The translations under genes were made by a program, and so were the position numbers. This document shows, in pieces, positions 16,777 through 27,500 of a stretch of DNA of 64,000 nucleotides. The notes under the pieces were generated by a model. The model saw only the letters and a list, made by a program, of their open reading frames with translations, was not told the origin of the DNA and ran no database searches. The first letter of the stretch is position 1. Each line of letters starts with the position of its first letter. The stretch comes from Nocardiopsis quinghaiensis (GTDB lineage: Bacteria > Actinomycetota > Actinomycetes > Streptosporangiales > Streptosporangiaceae), in NCBI RefSeq assembly GCF_008638365.1, contig NZ_ML703337.1:191320-255319 (forward strand), given 5' to 3'.

Positions 16777-18720
16777 TCAGGTGATGAGTTCGGCGACCCT
16801 CACCCCGTAGGCGGGCAGGTCGACCGAGCGGATCCCGGCCCCGTCGAGGTCGGCCAGGCGGCCCCGGTCCAGGACGGGCTCGGCGCTCAGGGGCTCCGGG
16901 TGCTGGCTGAGGAACCAGACCAGCTCCCGGCCGCCCTCGTGGCGCATCGTGCCCACCAGGACCCTGGGGTCCTCCACCCGCACGTGGGGGCGGACCCCCG
17001 CCTCCACCGCCAGCGCCGCGTACAGCCGCCACGTGGGTTCGGGGTTGACGGCCGGGGTGAGGGCGGCCATGTGCTCCAGCGGGTAGGTGCACAGTACGAG
17101 CTGTCCCCGGCCGGTGCGCCTGCGCAGCAGTGCGGGGCGCCCGTGCGCGTCGGTGGCCACGACCTCGGCGCCGTCGGGCACGACCGGGAGGAAGGTCCGT
17201 GAGTGCGCGTTGCCCGCGACGGGGAACTCCAGCGTCTCGCCCGCGCCGACACCGCCGAAGTCCAGCCGGAAGGTCATGCGCAGCCGGTCGTCCTCGATGG
17301 GGTCGGTGAGCCCGTAGCGCAGCTGCTTGACCACCCCGAAGGTCTCGTCCAGCCTGGGCCACCACGGCCCGCGCTGGGTCCCGTGCTCGCCGACGAAGTA
17401 GGAGGCGTAGACGGTGGCGCCCTCCTCCGCCCGGCGCACGAGCTGACGCCAGGCGGGCGCGGTGAGCTGTTTGGCGGACGGCAGCAGGTACAGGGCGCAG
17501 TCCTCGGGCAGCCCGTCGGCCTCCCGGGCGACGCCCACGGGCAGGTCCGCCTCGCGCGCGGCCACGTAGGCCTGCCGGGTGTGGGCCAGGACGCTGCTCG
17601 CGTCCTGCGGCTGGGTGAAGGGGTACATCCGCTCCAGGAAGGAGGACACGACCAGGGCGACCGACGTGTCCGGGCGTGACAGGCGCGCGAAGTCGGTGCG
17701 ACGCAGCAGGTCGGTGAACTCCCGGACCTCCCTCAGCTGCGCTTTGGGCCTGCCCTGGTCGTCGGTGAGGCCGAAGTGCATCTCGAAGGGATGGTGGCTG
17801 TAGGGCTCCTGGTCGTACAGCGCGTCGTAGTCGGTGTTGTTCCACGGGATCCAGCCGGTGGCGCCCGCCAGCAGGGTGTTGTGCAGGGTCTGGCGGTAGT
17901 AGTGCGCCGCGTTCTCCTCGGAGGTGTAGTCCGAGGTCACGCCGAACTCCTCCATGACCACCGGCTTGCCTCCCAGGTCCAGGAGTTCGCAGGTGAAGGC
18001 GGCGCCGAGGTTCTGCCGTACCGGGTCGTCCTCCATCCGGTACACGTGCGGGCCGTGGAAGTCGATGAGGGGTTCGAGTTCACGCACCCGGAAGCCGTTG
18101 TCGGCTCCGGTCGTCTCCACGCCCCAGGCACCGTCGCCGACGGAGACGGGCTGCTGCGCGCCCGCCTCGCGCAGCGCTCCGACCAGGGACCGGGCCCAGG
18201 CGGTGACCGCACGGTGGTCCAGGGTGCCGATGCCGCGCCCCCGCCAGTCGGCGTAGATGGGGATCTCGTTGGTCAGGAGCCACCCGGCGATGCTCTCGTG
18301 GTCCTTCCAGCGCTCGGCGACGCTCCGTACGTACCAGGCCTGGCGGTCCACGAACCACGCGTCGGTGAAGATGTCGCGGCCCTCGCGCCATGCGGGGTCC
18401 CAGTTCTGCCCCGACATGTGGCCGACGATGAACGTGGGGATGGTGTGCATGCCCAGGGCCCGGTGGCGTTCGAGGAAGTCGTCGAACCGCTCCAGCATGT
18501 GCGGGTCGAGGGTGTCGGGGGCGGGCTGGAAGTCGGGCCAGTACAGGAAGCTGCGCGTCACGGTGATGCCGTGGTCGCGCAGGACGCGCAGTTCCCCGTC
18601 GATGACCGCGCCGTCGTAGTCCCGCCACATCAGCGGTCCCCCGGTGCGGGACCAGAAGTTGACGCCGACCCAGGTCCGGGGCTCGTCGGCCGTACCGAGT
18701 TTGGCGGAGTTGCGCTGCAT
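16777..18720 (-). CDS. clan GH-A glycoside hydrolase, probable beta-mannosidase or related
   Basis: 647 residues, no signal peptide, so intracellular. The N-terminal ~340 residues form a TIM barrel with the acid/base in LLTNEIP (E152) and the nucleophile in VVMEEFG (probably E258), the paired Glu pattern of clan GH-A. A middle domain (about 360-540) resembles the flavodoxin-like trimerisation domain of GH42-type enzymes ([15 protein letters not shown]), and a small beta domain follows. That three-domain plan is shared by GH42-like and some mannose-acting enzymes. Linkage to mannonate dehydratase suggests a mannoside or uronide substrate. Substrate and exact GH family are not established. Confidence 0.72.
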   Translation of the reverse strand: MQRNSAKLGTADEPRTWVGVNFWSRTGGPLMWRDYDGAVIDGELRVLRDHGITVTRSFLYWPDFQPAPDTLDPHMLERFDDFLERHRALGMHTIPTFIVGHMSGQNWDPAWREGRDIFTDAWFVDRQAWYVRSVAERWKDHESIAGWLLTNEIPIYADWRGRGIGTLDHRAVTAWARSLVGALREAGAQQPVSVGDGAWGVETTGADNGFRVRELEPLIDFHGPHVYRMEDDPVRQNLGAAFTCELLDLGGKPVVMEEFGVTSDYTSEENAAHYYRQTLHNTLLAGATGWIPWNNTDYDALYDQEPYSHHPFEMHFGLTDDQGRPKAQLREVREFTDLLRRTDFARLSRPDTSVALVVSSFLERMYPFTQPQDASSVLAHTRQAYVAAREADLPVGVAREADGLPEDCALYLLPSAKQLTAPAWRQLVRRAEEGATVYASYFVGEHGTQRGPWWPRLDETFGVVKQLRYGLTDPIEDDRLRMTFRLDFGGVGAGETLEFPVAGNAHSRTFLPVVPDGAEVVATDAHGRPALLRRRTGRGQLVLCTYPLEHMAALTPAVNPEPTWRLYAALAVEAGVRPHVRVEDPRVLVGTMRHEGGRELVWFLSQHPEPLSAEPVLDRGRLADLDGAGIRSVDLPAYGVRVAELIT

Positions 18721-18752
18721 ACCGGTCCTTCCTCATGTGGGCTCCCGGTGTA

Positions 18753-18767
18753 GGTATATCGTTTTCC
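18753..18767. promoter_or_regulatory. possible LacI operator/promoter upstream of the glycosidase
   Basis: Read on the minus strand this is GGAAAACGATATACC, an AT-rich island with a central CG as in many LacI-family operators. It lies 33-47 bases upstream of the glycosidase start, in the gap shared with the divergent LacI gene. The dyad symmetry is poor, so this is a suggestion only. Confidence 0.3.
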
Positions 18768-18984
18768 TTCCGGGGTGTCGATCCCCCCGGCCGCTGTGAG
18801 GAGAGGACTCCGGACAGGTGGTCGCTCCGGATACGTGCCCGTGGCGACTGGTAATCTGACCGCCCCCGGTCGGCGCCGCCCCTCCCGGCGGCGGGACGCG
18901 GGACCCCACGATCGCGAAGGGAGCGGCACTGGTGCGCGAGACGGCCCCCGTACCCGGTGCCCCGCCCGGGCCCGGAGCACGGTG

Positions 18985-20025
18985 ATGGGCGCCCGTAGGA
19001 GCGGCGGCCGTCCCACGATCTCCGATGTCGCCGCACTGGCGGGGGTGTCGGTCTCGGCCGTGTCGAAGGTGGTCAACAACAAGGGCAGCATCGCCGAGCC
19101 CACCCGCAGGCGCGTCCTGGACGCGGTCGGCGAGCTCCAGTGGTCGCCCTCGGCCGCGGCCGTGGCTCTGCGTGGAGCGCGCACCCGGGCCATCGGCATG
19201 GTCTCGCGCCGTCCGCCGGACCTGCTGACCTCCGATCCGCACTTCACCGTGCTGATATCGGGGATCGAGCGCGAACTCGCCCCCGTGGACTACGGGCTGC
19301 TGCTGCACATCGTGGGCGAGCAGGAGGACGCCGAGCGGCGCGCCTACCGGCGCCTGGCCGAGGAGCGCAGGGTCGACGGCGTCATCCTCACCGAGAGCCT
19401 GGTCAGCGACACCCGCTTCGACCTGTTGCGGGGGCTCGGGCTGCCCGCGGTGCTGATCGGCACGCCGTGGCGGGAGGACCCCGTACCCGTGGTGCGCGCT
19501 CCCCACCAGGAACGGGGCGTGACCGAGGCGGTCGAGCACCTGGCCGCGCTGGGCCACCGGCGCGTGGCCTACGTCCTCGGCCCCGAGGACCGCGTGCACA
19601 CAGGCTTCCGCCGCCGTGTCCTCGAGGAGGCGGCCCTGCGGCACGGGCTCTCCCCCGTCCTGCTGCAGGTCTCCGACTTCACCGCGGAGGCCGCGGCGGT
19701 CGCCACGGAGGAGTCGCTGTCCCTGGCCGGGCGGCCCACCGCGATCCTGTACGCCAACGACATGATGGCGATCGCGGGGATCAACGCGGCGCGCAGGCGG
19801 GGGCTGGAGGTGCCCCGGGACCTGTCGGTGGTCGGCCACGACGACCTTCCCCTGGGGGCGCTGGTGCAGCCGCGGCTGACCACCGTCGGCCAGGACCTGG
19901 TCGGACTCGGGCGCGCGGCCGCGCTGCGGCTCGTCGCCGAACTCGACGGCACGGCGGCCGAGGTCCCCGCCATCGCCCCTCCCCGGCTCGTGGTGCGCGA
20001 GTCCACGGCGGCGCCCGGCGCTTGA
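18985..20025 (+). CDS. LacI family transcriptional regulator
   Basis: 346 residues. The N-terminus holds the LacI helix-turn-helix and hinge: RPTISDVAALAGVSVSAVSKVV, then SPSAAAVALRGART. A periplasmic-binding-like effector domain follows, ending with VVGHDDLPLGALVQPRLTTV, the usual late motif. ATG 18985 has GGAG seven bases upstream; GTG 18982 is the only close rival. It diverges from the glycosidase-manD pair, so it probably represses them and is released by a sugar derived from that pathway. The effector cannot be read from the sequence. Confidence 0.88.
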   Translation: MGARRSGGRPTISDVAALAGVSVSAVSKVVNNKGSIAEPTRRRVLDAVGELQWSPSAAAVALRGARTRAIGMVSRRPPDLLTSDPHFTVLISGIERELAPVDYGLLLHIVGEQEDAERRAYRRLAEERRVDGVILTESLVSDTRFDLLRGLGLPAVLIGTPWREDPVPVVRAPHQERGVTEAVEHLAALGHRRVAYVLGPEDRVHTGFRRRVLEEAALRHGLSPVLLQVSDFTAEAAAVATEESLSLAGRPTAILYANDMMAIAGINAARRRGLEVPRDLSVVGHDDLPLGALVQPRLTTVGQDLVGLGRAAALRLVAELDGTAAEVPAIAPPRLVVRESTAAPGA

Positions 20026-20406
20026 GCCGCGCCACGAACACGAACAGCACGCGGCCGGCCACCTCGCCGACCGGACGGGCGGGCCCCGCTCCGGCCGCTA
20101 CGCGCTCTCCGCGGAGCGGTGGCCGTGTTCCTCCTCGCGCGCTCCTGCCCGCGGGAGTGCGCGGACCCTCCTGAGACGGCCTGACCTCCCAGAACAATGT
20201 GCGCGAGCGGGAACGTTCACGCCGTCGGCGGTGTTGGAGGGAGGAACACTCAGAAGGCACCTCCCAGAGGCCGACAAGTTGTTCTCCCCGGCTAGATGAG
20301 ATCCAAACCACGAATCGGCCCAGCGTTGTCCAAAACGTTACTCCTTCGCCTACTCTGAGGTCCGATACGGCGTCGACCCGACGTCACCCCAGCTCAAGGA
20401 GTTCTC
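20026..20406. other. intergenic region, possible promoter
   Basis: 381 bases without a convincing gene. The only signals are a weak promoter-like pair, TTGTCC at 20325-20330 and TACTCT at 20350-20355 (19-base spacer), and the ribosome site AAGGAG just before the TTG start at 20407. Confidence 0.4.
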
Positions 20407-22029
20407 TTGACCCCTGGACGACGAGCCGGCCTCTCACCGCGCTGGCGCTCCCGGTGGATGGCCGTGGCCGCCGCCACGGGACTCATGGTTTCCGGATACG
20501 CCATCGTCGGTGCCGCCGACAACCCGACCGCACCGGGAACCAGTCCCGGTCCCGGCCCGGGATCCGCCGCCGGGTGCGCGGCGACGCAGGACAAGCGCGA
20601 GATGCGCGGTGCGTGGCTGACCACGGTCGGCAACATCGACTGGCCCTCCGAGTCGGGCCTGAGCGCGGACGAGCAGAAGAAGGAACTCGGCGAGCGCCTC
20701 GACCAAGCGGTCGATCTCGAACTGAACACGGTGTTCCTGCACGTGCGCCCCACCACCGACGCGTTCTACGAGTCGGACCTGGAGCCGTGGTCCAAGTACC
20801 TGACCGGCGAGCAGGGCGGCGACCCCGGCTACGACCCGCTGAAGTACGCGGTGGCCGAGGCCCACGAGCGCGGTCTCGAACTGCACGCCTGGTTCAACCC
20901 CTACCGGATCGGCATGGACTCCGACATCGAGGAGCTGGCCGACGACCACCCGGTCAAGGAGCACCCCGACTGGATGATCCGCTACGGCGGTGAGGGCTTC
21001 ATGGACCCGGGCAACCCCGAGGTCCAGGAATGGGTGACCCGCGTGATCATGGACGTGGTGAACCGCTACGACGTCGACGGCGTGCACTTCGACGACTTCT
21101 TCTACCCCTACCCCGACGGGGACGAGGAGTTCGACGACGACGAGTCGTGGGAGAGGCACGGCGAGGACTTCGACGACCGCGAGGACTGGCGCCGCGACAA
21201 CGTCAACGAGTTCGTCGGCGGCGTGCACGACCAGATCCAGGAGACCAAGCCCTGGGTGCGCTTCGGGATCTCGCCGTTCGGCATCTGGCGCAACGGCACC
21301 AGCGACTCCAACGGTTCGGACACCTCGGGTCTGGAGTCCTACGACGTCCAGCACGCCGACACCCGGACCTGGATCAAGGAGGAGATGGTCGACTACATCG
21401 TGCCCCAGCTGTACTGGGAGCGCGGATTCGACGTCGCCGACTACGAGAAGCTGGTGCCGTGGTGGTCCGAGCAGGTCAAGGGCACCGACGTGGACCTCTA
21501 CATCGGCCAGGCCGCCTACCGCGCCGGTGACGAGGGCTGGGACAGGGACACGCTCAGCAGCCAGCTCCACTACACCGCCGACTACCCCGAGGTCGAGGGA
21601 GACGTCTACTTCTCCTTCAAGTCCCTGACGAACGTGGCCGACGAGGCCTACGAGGAACTGGCCGGCGACCACTACAGCGATCCCGCCCTGCCGCCGCTGT
21701 CCGACGACTCCCGTGAGGGAGAGCCGCTGGTCGAGGCAGTGAGCGGGCTGACCGCCACGTCCGAGGACGACCGGGCCAAGCTGGAGTGGGAGAGGACCGA
21801 GGGGGCGAGCTCCTACGCCGTCTACCGCCTCGACTCCGAGGAGGCCGAGCCGGTGGAGTCGGGCGACGTGGAGGAGTACTGCGAGGCGCTGTCCTCCGAG
21901 AACCTCGTGCGCGTGACCGGGGACACCTCGCTGGAGACCGAGGACAAGGACTCCGTGTACGTGGTCACCGCGCTGGACGACTACCGGGTCGAGGGGCCCG
22001 CCAGCAACCTCGCCGACACGCGGAGCTGA
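20407..22029 (+). CDS. secreted GHL10 family glycoside hydrolase
   Basis: 540 residues. A TTG start is chosen because AAGGAG ends five bases upstream and a good signal peptide follows (RRWRSRW-like basic start, then a hydrophobic AVAAATGLMVSGYAIV). After a Pro/Gly linker comes the glycosyl-hydrolase-like 10 domain: REMRGAWLTTVGNIDWPS, NTVFLHVRPTTDAFYES, HAWFNPYRI, DGVHFDDFFYPYP and FGISPFGIWRN. E. coli DigH (YddW) of this family cleaves denuded peptidoglycan glycans. The C-terminal ~110 residues look like a fibronectin-III-type domain. A role in cell-wall turnover is the likely function; the substrate is inferred from the family. Confidence 0.8.
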   Translation: MTPGRRAGLSPRWRSRWMAVAAATGLMVSGYAIVGAADNPTAPGTSPGPGPGSAAGCAATQDKREMRGAWLTTVGNIDWPSESGLSADEQKKELGERLDQAVDLELNTVFLHVRPTTDAFYESDLEPWSKYLTGEQGGDPGYDPLKYAVAEAHERGLELHAWFNPYRIGMDSDIEELADDHPVKEHPDWMIRYGGEGFMDPGNPEVQEWVTRVIMDVVNRYDVDGVHFDDFFYPYPDGDEEFDDDESWERHGEDFDDREDWRRDNVNEFVGGVHDQIQETKPWVRFGISPFGIWRNGTSDSNGSDTSGLESYDVQHADTRTWIKEEMVDYIVPQLYWERGFDVADYEKLVPWWSEQVKGTDVDLYIGQAAYRAGDEGWDRDTLSSQLHYTADYPEVEGDVYFSFKSLTNVADEAYEELAGDHYSDPALPPLSDDSREGEPLVEAVSGLTATSEDDRAKLEWERTEGASSYAVYRLDSEEAEPVESGDVEEYCEALSSENLVRVTGDTSLETEDKDSVYVVTALDDYRVEGPASNLADTRS

Positions 22030-22130
22030 CGGACCGGAGCCGCATCCGAGGGACCTGGGAGGTCCCGAGGAGCTGAGGGGCCTGAGGGAGGGGTCCGCCC
22101 GTCCCGTGTAGCTCCCCGTGTCCGAGCAGA

Positions 22131-22160
22131 GGACCCGCCGCCCGGAAGGGTGGCGGGTCC
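22131..22160. terminator. hairpin terminator after the GHL10 gene
   Basis: GGACCCGCCGCC pairs with GGTGGCGGGTCC with one G-U wobble, around a six-base loop. It lies between the GHL10 gene and the convergent SUFU-domain gene, so it may stop transcription from both sides. Confidence 0.6.
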
Positions 22161-22218
22161 CCGCTGCCTCCGGGGCCAACGATCGCTCGCTCTCGGCCGG
22201 GGAGGACGGAAGTCCGCT

Positions 22219-22788
22219 TCACACGAGAGGGGCCCGGTCGAGGTCCAGGACGTTGACGCCCTCCGCCTCCAGGATCTCCTCGAAGGCGTCGAGCGACTCG
22301 GTTCCGATGAGGGCCGCCTCGCTCCGGTGGATCGGCAGCAGCCACAGGAAGCGCGCTTCCCCGGCCTCCTCCGGAGCCCGTTCGAGCGCGGGACCGTAGG
22401 AGTGGGGCAGGCACACCAGGAGGTGGTCCATGCGCGAGTCCTCCATCCACGGTCCGCCGATGTCGATCACGGAGCCGACGTCGAGCCGGTACTCCTCGAA
22501 GGAGTGCAGGTGGCTCACCATGGCCAGGGTCTCCGTGTGGGCCTCCGCCGCGGCCGGCGACATGACGAAGAACTCCGTGCCGCCCTCGGCCTCGTGGACG
22601 GACGAACCCGCCGTCACGTACACCCAGGCCTCGCCAGCGCTCCGGGGAGCCACCCGGTAGGTGGTGAAGCCCGGGACCCGGTCGAGGATGAGCCCCTGTT
22701 CCCAGGTGACGGCCTCCACCTCGTGCCCGTGCCAGAACTCCCGGACGTGCCGTTCGAGCGCGGAGATCCGCGCGTCCTCCCCGATCAT
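22219..22788 (-). CDS. suppressor-of-fused (SUFU) domain protein
   Basis: 189 residues. The sequence fits the bacterial SUFU family: TTYRVAPRSAGEAWVYVTAGSS, EFFVMSPAAAEAHTETLAM, the LGSVIDIGGPW-type block (DVGSVIDIGGPWMEDS) and HLLVCLPHSYGP. Bacterial SUFU proteins are cytoplasmic and often act as immunity proteins or partners in toxin and contact systems, but many are orphan genes. No toxin is next to it here, so the role is open. Start: ATG 22788 is preferred over the TTG just upstream. Confidence 0.75.
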   Translation of the reverse strand: MIGEDARISALERHVREFWHGHEVEAVTWEQGLILDRVPGFTTYRVAPRSAGEAWVYVTAGSSVHEAEGGTEFFVMSPAAAEAHTETLAMVSHLHSFEEYRLDVGSVIDIGGPWMEDSRMDHLLVCLPHSYGPALERAPEEAGEARFLWLLPIHRSEAALIGTESLDAFEEILEAEGVNVLDLDRAPLV

Positions 22789-22912
22789 CAAGGAACCCGG
22801 TCCCCCGCTCCGCCCCGGCCCCGGAGCCTTCCAGGCCCCGAGGTACCCGCTACGCCGACACTCTGAGGGCTCAGACTACGGTTCCCCGCCGCGAGCCCTC
22901 CGGCGGCACCCC

Positions 22913-23386
22913 TCAGATGGTGACGGGGCCGTAGGAGTTCAGGGCCTCCACGATCTGGCGCTCCTCGTAGTCCAGGTGCGCCTCCACCTCGGCGGCGAGG
23001 CGCTCGACGTCGTCACGGACGCGGACGGGGTCACCGCCCTCCACCAGTTCCTGTATCCGGTCCAGCGACCGGCTGATGGCCGAGTGCTCCCTGGTCAGGC
23101 GCTCAAGGACGGGCGCGAACCCGGGGTGGCTCTCGGCCAGCCCGGGCAGCAGGTGCTCGTCCTCCGCGGTGTGGTGGCCGTGCAGGAACCCGCAGAAGGA
23201 CAGGCACTTCTTGCGGAGCTGCTGCTCGAAGGACGCCCCGTCGCTGGAGGTGCTCTTCCCCGCCGCGAGGTCTTCGCGCAACGAGGCCAGCTCTGCTCGC
23301 AGCATGTCGTGGACCTTGACGAGCTGGTCTCCCAGCGCCTCGACGCGCTGGCCCCGCGGGACGGGGGCGGTGCTCTCGTCGTTCAT
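22913..23386 (-). CDS. hemerythrin domain-containing protein
   Basis: 157 residues forming a four-helix bundle. Likely di-iron ligands: H26 (VKVHDML), H70 or H71 and E75 (HGHHTAEDEH), H79, H101-region in REHSAISR and H138/E142 (AHLDYEERQ). Such proteins bind O2, NO or store iron, and some repair iron-sulfur clusters. ATG 23386 is chosen because the region upstream carries the palindrome shared with the divergent TetR gene. Control by that regulator is likely. The physiological ligand is unknown. Confidence 0.8.
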   Translation of the reverse strand: MNDESTAPVPRGQRVEALGDQLVKVHDMLRAELASLREDLAAGKSTSSDGASFEQQLRKKCLSFCGFLHGHHTAEDEHLLPGLAESHPGFAPVLERLTREHSAISRSLDRIQELVEGGDPVRVRDDVERLAAEVEAHLDYEERQIVEALNSYGPVTI

Positions 23387-23430
23387 GTGCTCACTCTCGG
23401 AGGAGGGGGTGACCGGACATCCGGATAAAC

Positions 23431-23445
23431 TGCCAGTTACTGGCA
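23431..23445. promoter_or_regulatory. palindromic operator between hemerythrin gene and TetR gene
   Basis: TGCCAGTTACTGGCA is a perfect 7-1-7 palindrome. A second, imperfect dyad (GGCACTATGCC, 23459-23469) and a half-site ACTGGC (23473-23478) follow, giving a cluster of related elements. It lies between divergent starts at 23386 and 23534. Binding by the adjacent TetR protein is the simplest reading. Confidence 0.65.
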
Positions 23446-23533
23446 TAATACCTTCATTGGCACTATGCCGTCACTGGCGCCTGTGGGCAACGGTTTTTCC
23501 GGCCCCGGAGCGCACCGCCGCTATGCTGGCCCG

Positions 23534-24250
23534 ATGACCGTCGAGCCCCTGAGGAACGAGGAGTCCGCGCTCCCCCTGCGCGAACGCAAGAAGCTGCGTA
23601 CGCGGCGCCTGCTCGCCGACACCGCCCTGCGGATGTTCCTCGAAGGGGGATTCGAGGAGACCACGCTGGACGACCTGGTGGACACGGTCGAGGTGTCGGT
23701 GCGCACCTTCTTCCGCTACTACTCCTCCAAGGAGGAGGTCGCCATGGCCGCCGAGGGCGAGCTGTGGGAGGCCTACGCCTCCGAGGTGGCCCGCCTGCGG
23801 ATCAGCGGACCGGTGCTGCCCCTGCTGCGCGACTGCTACGCGGACGCGGTCCGGGGCCTGTCCGGGGACTGGGCCAGGCGCTACCTGGCCACCCGGAAGC
23901 TGGCAGCCCGCACCCCGGCCCTGCGCGTGTACCACGCGGGCACCACACAGGACCTGCAGGCGCGGCTGGTCGAAATGCTGGAGGACAAGCTCGGCGTCGA
24001 CAGCCGCGAGGACGTGCGGTTGCGGCTCATCGGCGAGATGGCCCTGGCCTCGGTGCGTTACGGCACCAAGAACTGGATGCGCGCCCTCGGGCACCGTGGC
24101 GGCGCCGACGGCACCGAGACACTGATCACCGAGGTCGGGCGTGCCTTCGACGCCCTCCCCGGCGCACTGTCCCTGTCTCCGGACACCCTCGACCGTCCTC
24201 GTCGGCACGGTGACCAGAAAGGCGCACCGACCCGCCCTCCGCGCGGTTGA
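23534..24250 (+). CDS. TetR/AcrR family transcriptional regulator
   Basis: 238 residues. The N-terminal HTH domain is typical: RTRRLLADTALRMFLEGGFEETT followed by VEVSVRTFFRYYSSKEEV. The variable C-terminal ligand domain ends with a Pro/Arg-rich tail. ATG 23534 lies after the palindrome cluster at 23431-23478, and no strong ribosome site is visible. It is divergent from the hemerythrin gene and probably represses both promoters. Ligand unknown. Confidence 0.84.
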   Translation: MTVEPLRNEESALPLRERKKLRTRRLLADTALRMFLEGGFEETTLDDLVDTVEVSVRTFFRYYSSKEEVAMAAEGELWEAYASEVARLRISGPVLPLLRDCYADAVRGLSGDWARRYLATRKLAARTPALRVYHAGTTQDLQARLVEMLEDKLGVDSREDVRLRLIGEMALASVRYGTKNWMRALGHRGGADGTETLITEVGRAFDALPGALSLSPDTLDRPRRHGDQKGAPTRPPRG

Positions 24251-24597
24251 TCCCGTACTCAGAGCGAGGTTGGAGCGTCGGACCTCGCCACGAGTACAAG
24301 ATCACCGAGGTCCAGGGCCATCACGTCATACCAGCAACGTCTCCGGCCAGTCCGCCGGGGCGTCCGAGAGCGGCGCCGACGACGGTGCGGCGGGCCGCGG
24401 AGCCCGGGGCCGCCGATTCCTGCAAGGTAGCGTGACGTGACCAGCGGTGGAACGCCGCCACCTGCGTGAAAGACGTACCCGGGTGGTTTTCCCGAATCAC
24501 CTTCTGGTTATCGTGCCCCTGACCCGCCCGACCGTGGGCCCGGCAACGACGCCGGACTCCCCCGGCATGACGCGTGACCGACCAGGAGGAGACCTCC
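24251..24597. other. intergenic region upstream of pyc
   Basis: 347 bases with no convincing gene. Only the strong ribosome site AGGAGGAG at 24584-24591, six bases before the GTG of pyc, is clear. A GTG at 24574 in frame is less likely since it lies before that site. Confidence 0.45.
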
Positions 24598-27500
24598 GTG
24601 TTCCACAAAGTGCTCGTGGCCAACCGGGGCGAGATCGCCATCCGCGCAATGCGCGCCGGGTACGAACTGGGCGCCCGCACCGTCGCCGTCTTCCCCCACG
24701 AGGACCGCGGCTCGCTGCACCGGCTCAAGGCCGACGAGGCCTACCAGATCGGCGAATCCGGCCATCCGGTACGCGCCTACCTGTCCGTGGACGAGATCGT
24801 CCGCGCCGCCCGCGAGGCGGGGGCCGACGCCGTCTACCCCGGCTACGGCTTCCTGTCGGAGAACCCCGAACTGGCCCGCGCCTGCGATCGGGCCGGGATC
24901 ACCTTCGTGGGCCCGCCGGTCGAGGTGCTGGAGCTGACCGGCAACAAGGCCAGCGCGGTGGCCGCCGCCCGTGAGGCGGGCGTGCCCGTCCTGGAGTCCA
25001 GCGAGCCCTCCGACGACGTGGAGGCCCTGTTGGCCGCCGCGGAGCGGATCGGCTTCCCGCTGTTCGTCAAGGCCGTCGCCGGTGGCGGCGGCCGGGGCAT
25101 GCGCCGCGTCCAGGGGCCGGAGCAGCTGCGCGAGTCGATCGAGGCCGCCATGCGCGAGGCCGCCTCCGCCTTCGGCGACGCCACCGTGTTCCTGGAGCGG
25201 GCCGTGGTCGACCCCCGCCACATCGAGGTGCAGATCCTCGCCGACGGCGAGGGCGGCGTCGTCCACCTCTACGAGCGCGACTGCTCGGTGCAGCGGCGCC
25301 ACCAGAAGGTGATCGAGCTCGCCCCCGCGCCCAACCTCGACCCGGACCTGCGCGAGCGCATCTGTGACGACGCCGTACGTTTCGCCCGCAGGATCGGCTA
25401 CCGCAACGCGGGCACGGTCGAGTTCCTGGTCGGCGCGGACGGCAGCCACGTCTTCATCGAGATGAACCCGCGCATCCAGGTCGAGCACACGGTGACCGAG
25501 GAGATCACCGACGTGGACCTGGTGCAGTCGCAGCTGCGCATCGCCTCCGGCGAGACCCTGCCCGACCTCGGGATCTTCCAGGAGGGCGTCTACGTGCGCG
25601 GCGCGGCGCTGCAGTGCCGCATCACCACCGAGGATCCCGCCAACGACTTCCGGCCCGACACCGGCACCATCAGCGCCTACCGGTCCCCGGGCGGCTCGGG
25701 CATCCGCCTGGACGGCGGCACCTCCGCGGCGGGCACCGAGATCAGCCCGCACTTCGACTCCCTGCTGGTCAAGCTGACCTGCCGGGGCCGCGACCTGGCC
25801 ACGGCGGTCAGCCGGGCGCGACGGGCCGTGGCCGAGTTCCGTATCCGCAGCATCGCCACCAACATCCCCTTCCTCCAGGCGGTGCTGGAGGACCCCGACT
25901 TCCAGGCGGGCCGGGTCACCACCTCCTTCATCGAGGAGCGCCCACAGCTGCTGACCGCGCGCCCCTCCGCCGACCGCGGCACCCGCCTGCTGACCTACCT
26001 GGCGGACGTGACGGTGAACAAGCCGCACGGGGAGCGCCCGCAACTGGTGGACCCGGCCACGAAGCTGCCGCCGCTGCCCGAGGCCGGATCGCCGCCCCCG
26101 GGCTCACGCCAGCGCCTGGCCGAGCTGGGACCGGAGGGGTTCGCGCGGTGGCTGCGCGAGTCCCCGGGCCTGGGGATCACCGACACCACCTTCCGCGACG
26201 CCCACCAGTCGCTGCTGGCCACCCGGGTGCGCACCCGCGACCTGTTGGCCGTGGCGCCCGCCGTGGCGCACACCCTGCCCGAGCTGCTGTCCCTGGAGTG
26301 CTGGGGCGGCGCCACCTACGACGTGGCGCTGCGCTTCCTGGCCGAGGACCCCTGGGAGCGGCTGGCCGCGCTGCGCGAGGCCGTGCCCAACATCTGCCTG
26401 CAGATGCTGCTGCGCGGGCGCAACACGGTGGGCTACACCCCCTACCCCGCCGAGGTGACCAGCGCGTTCGTACAGGAGGCCGCGGACACGGGCGTGGACG
26501 TCTTCCGGATCTTCGACGCGCTCAACGACGTCGAGCAGATGCGCCCGGCGATCGAGGCCGTGCGTGAGACGGGGACCTCGGTGGCCGAGGTGGCGCTGTG
26601 CTACACCTCGGACCTGTCCGACCCCGGCGAGAAGCTCTACACCCTCGACTACTACCTGAAGCTGGCCGAGAGGATCGTGGACGCGGGCGCGCACGTGCTC
26701 GCGATCAAGGACATGGCCGGGCTGCTGCGCGCCCCGGCCGCCGAACGGCTGGTCACGGCGCTGCGCCGCGAGTTCGACCTGCCGGTGCACATCCACACCC
26801 ACGACACCACGGGCGGCCAGCTGGCCACCTACCTCGCGGCGGCGGACGCCGGGGCCGACGCGGTGGACGGCGCGGTGGCGTCGATGGCGGGCACCACCTC
26901 CCAGCCGTCGCTGTCGGCGGTCGTGGCGGCCTTCGACCACACCGAGCGCTCCACCGGTCTGAGCCTGGACGCGGTCAACGAGCTGGAGCCCTACTGGGAG
27001 TCGGTGCGCCGGGTCTACGCGCCCTTCGAGGCGGGGCTGTCCTCGCCCACGGGACGGGTGTACCACCACGAGATCCCGGGCGGGCAGCTGTCCAACCTGC
27101 GCACGCAGGCGGTCGCTCTGGGGCTGGGCGAGCACTTCGAGGAGGTGGAGGCGATGTACGCCGCCGCCGACCGGATGCTCGGCCGCCTGGTGAAGGTCAC
27201 CCCCTCCTCCAAGGTCGTGGGCGACCTGGCACTGCACCTGGTGGGCGCGGGGGTGTCCCCGTCCGACTTCGAGGCCGACCCGGGGCGCTTCGACGTCCCG
27301 GACTCGGTGGTGGGCTTCCTCCGCGGTGAACTGGGCGTTCCCCCGGGCGGGTGGCCCGAGCCCTTCCGCACGCGGGCGCTGGAGGGACGGCCCCCGGCAC
27401 GGGACACGGAGGAGCTGAGCGAGGAGGACCGCGCCGGACTGGCCGAGGACCGGCGCGCCACCCTCAACCGGCTGCTCTTCCCCGGCCCGACGCGGGACTT

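Noticed and set aside
24574..24600. GTG 24574 as the pyc start
   Set aside because: The strong AGGAGGAG lies downstream of it, six bases before GTG 24598, which also gives the conserved N-terminus.
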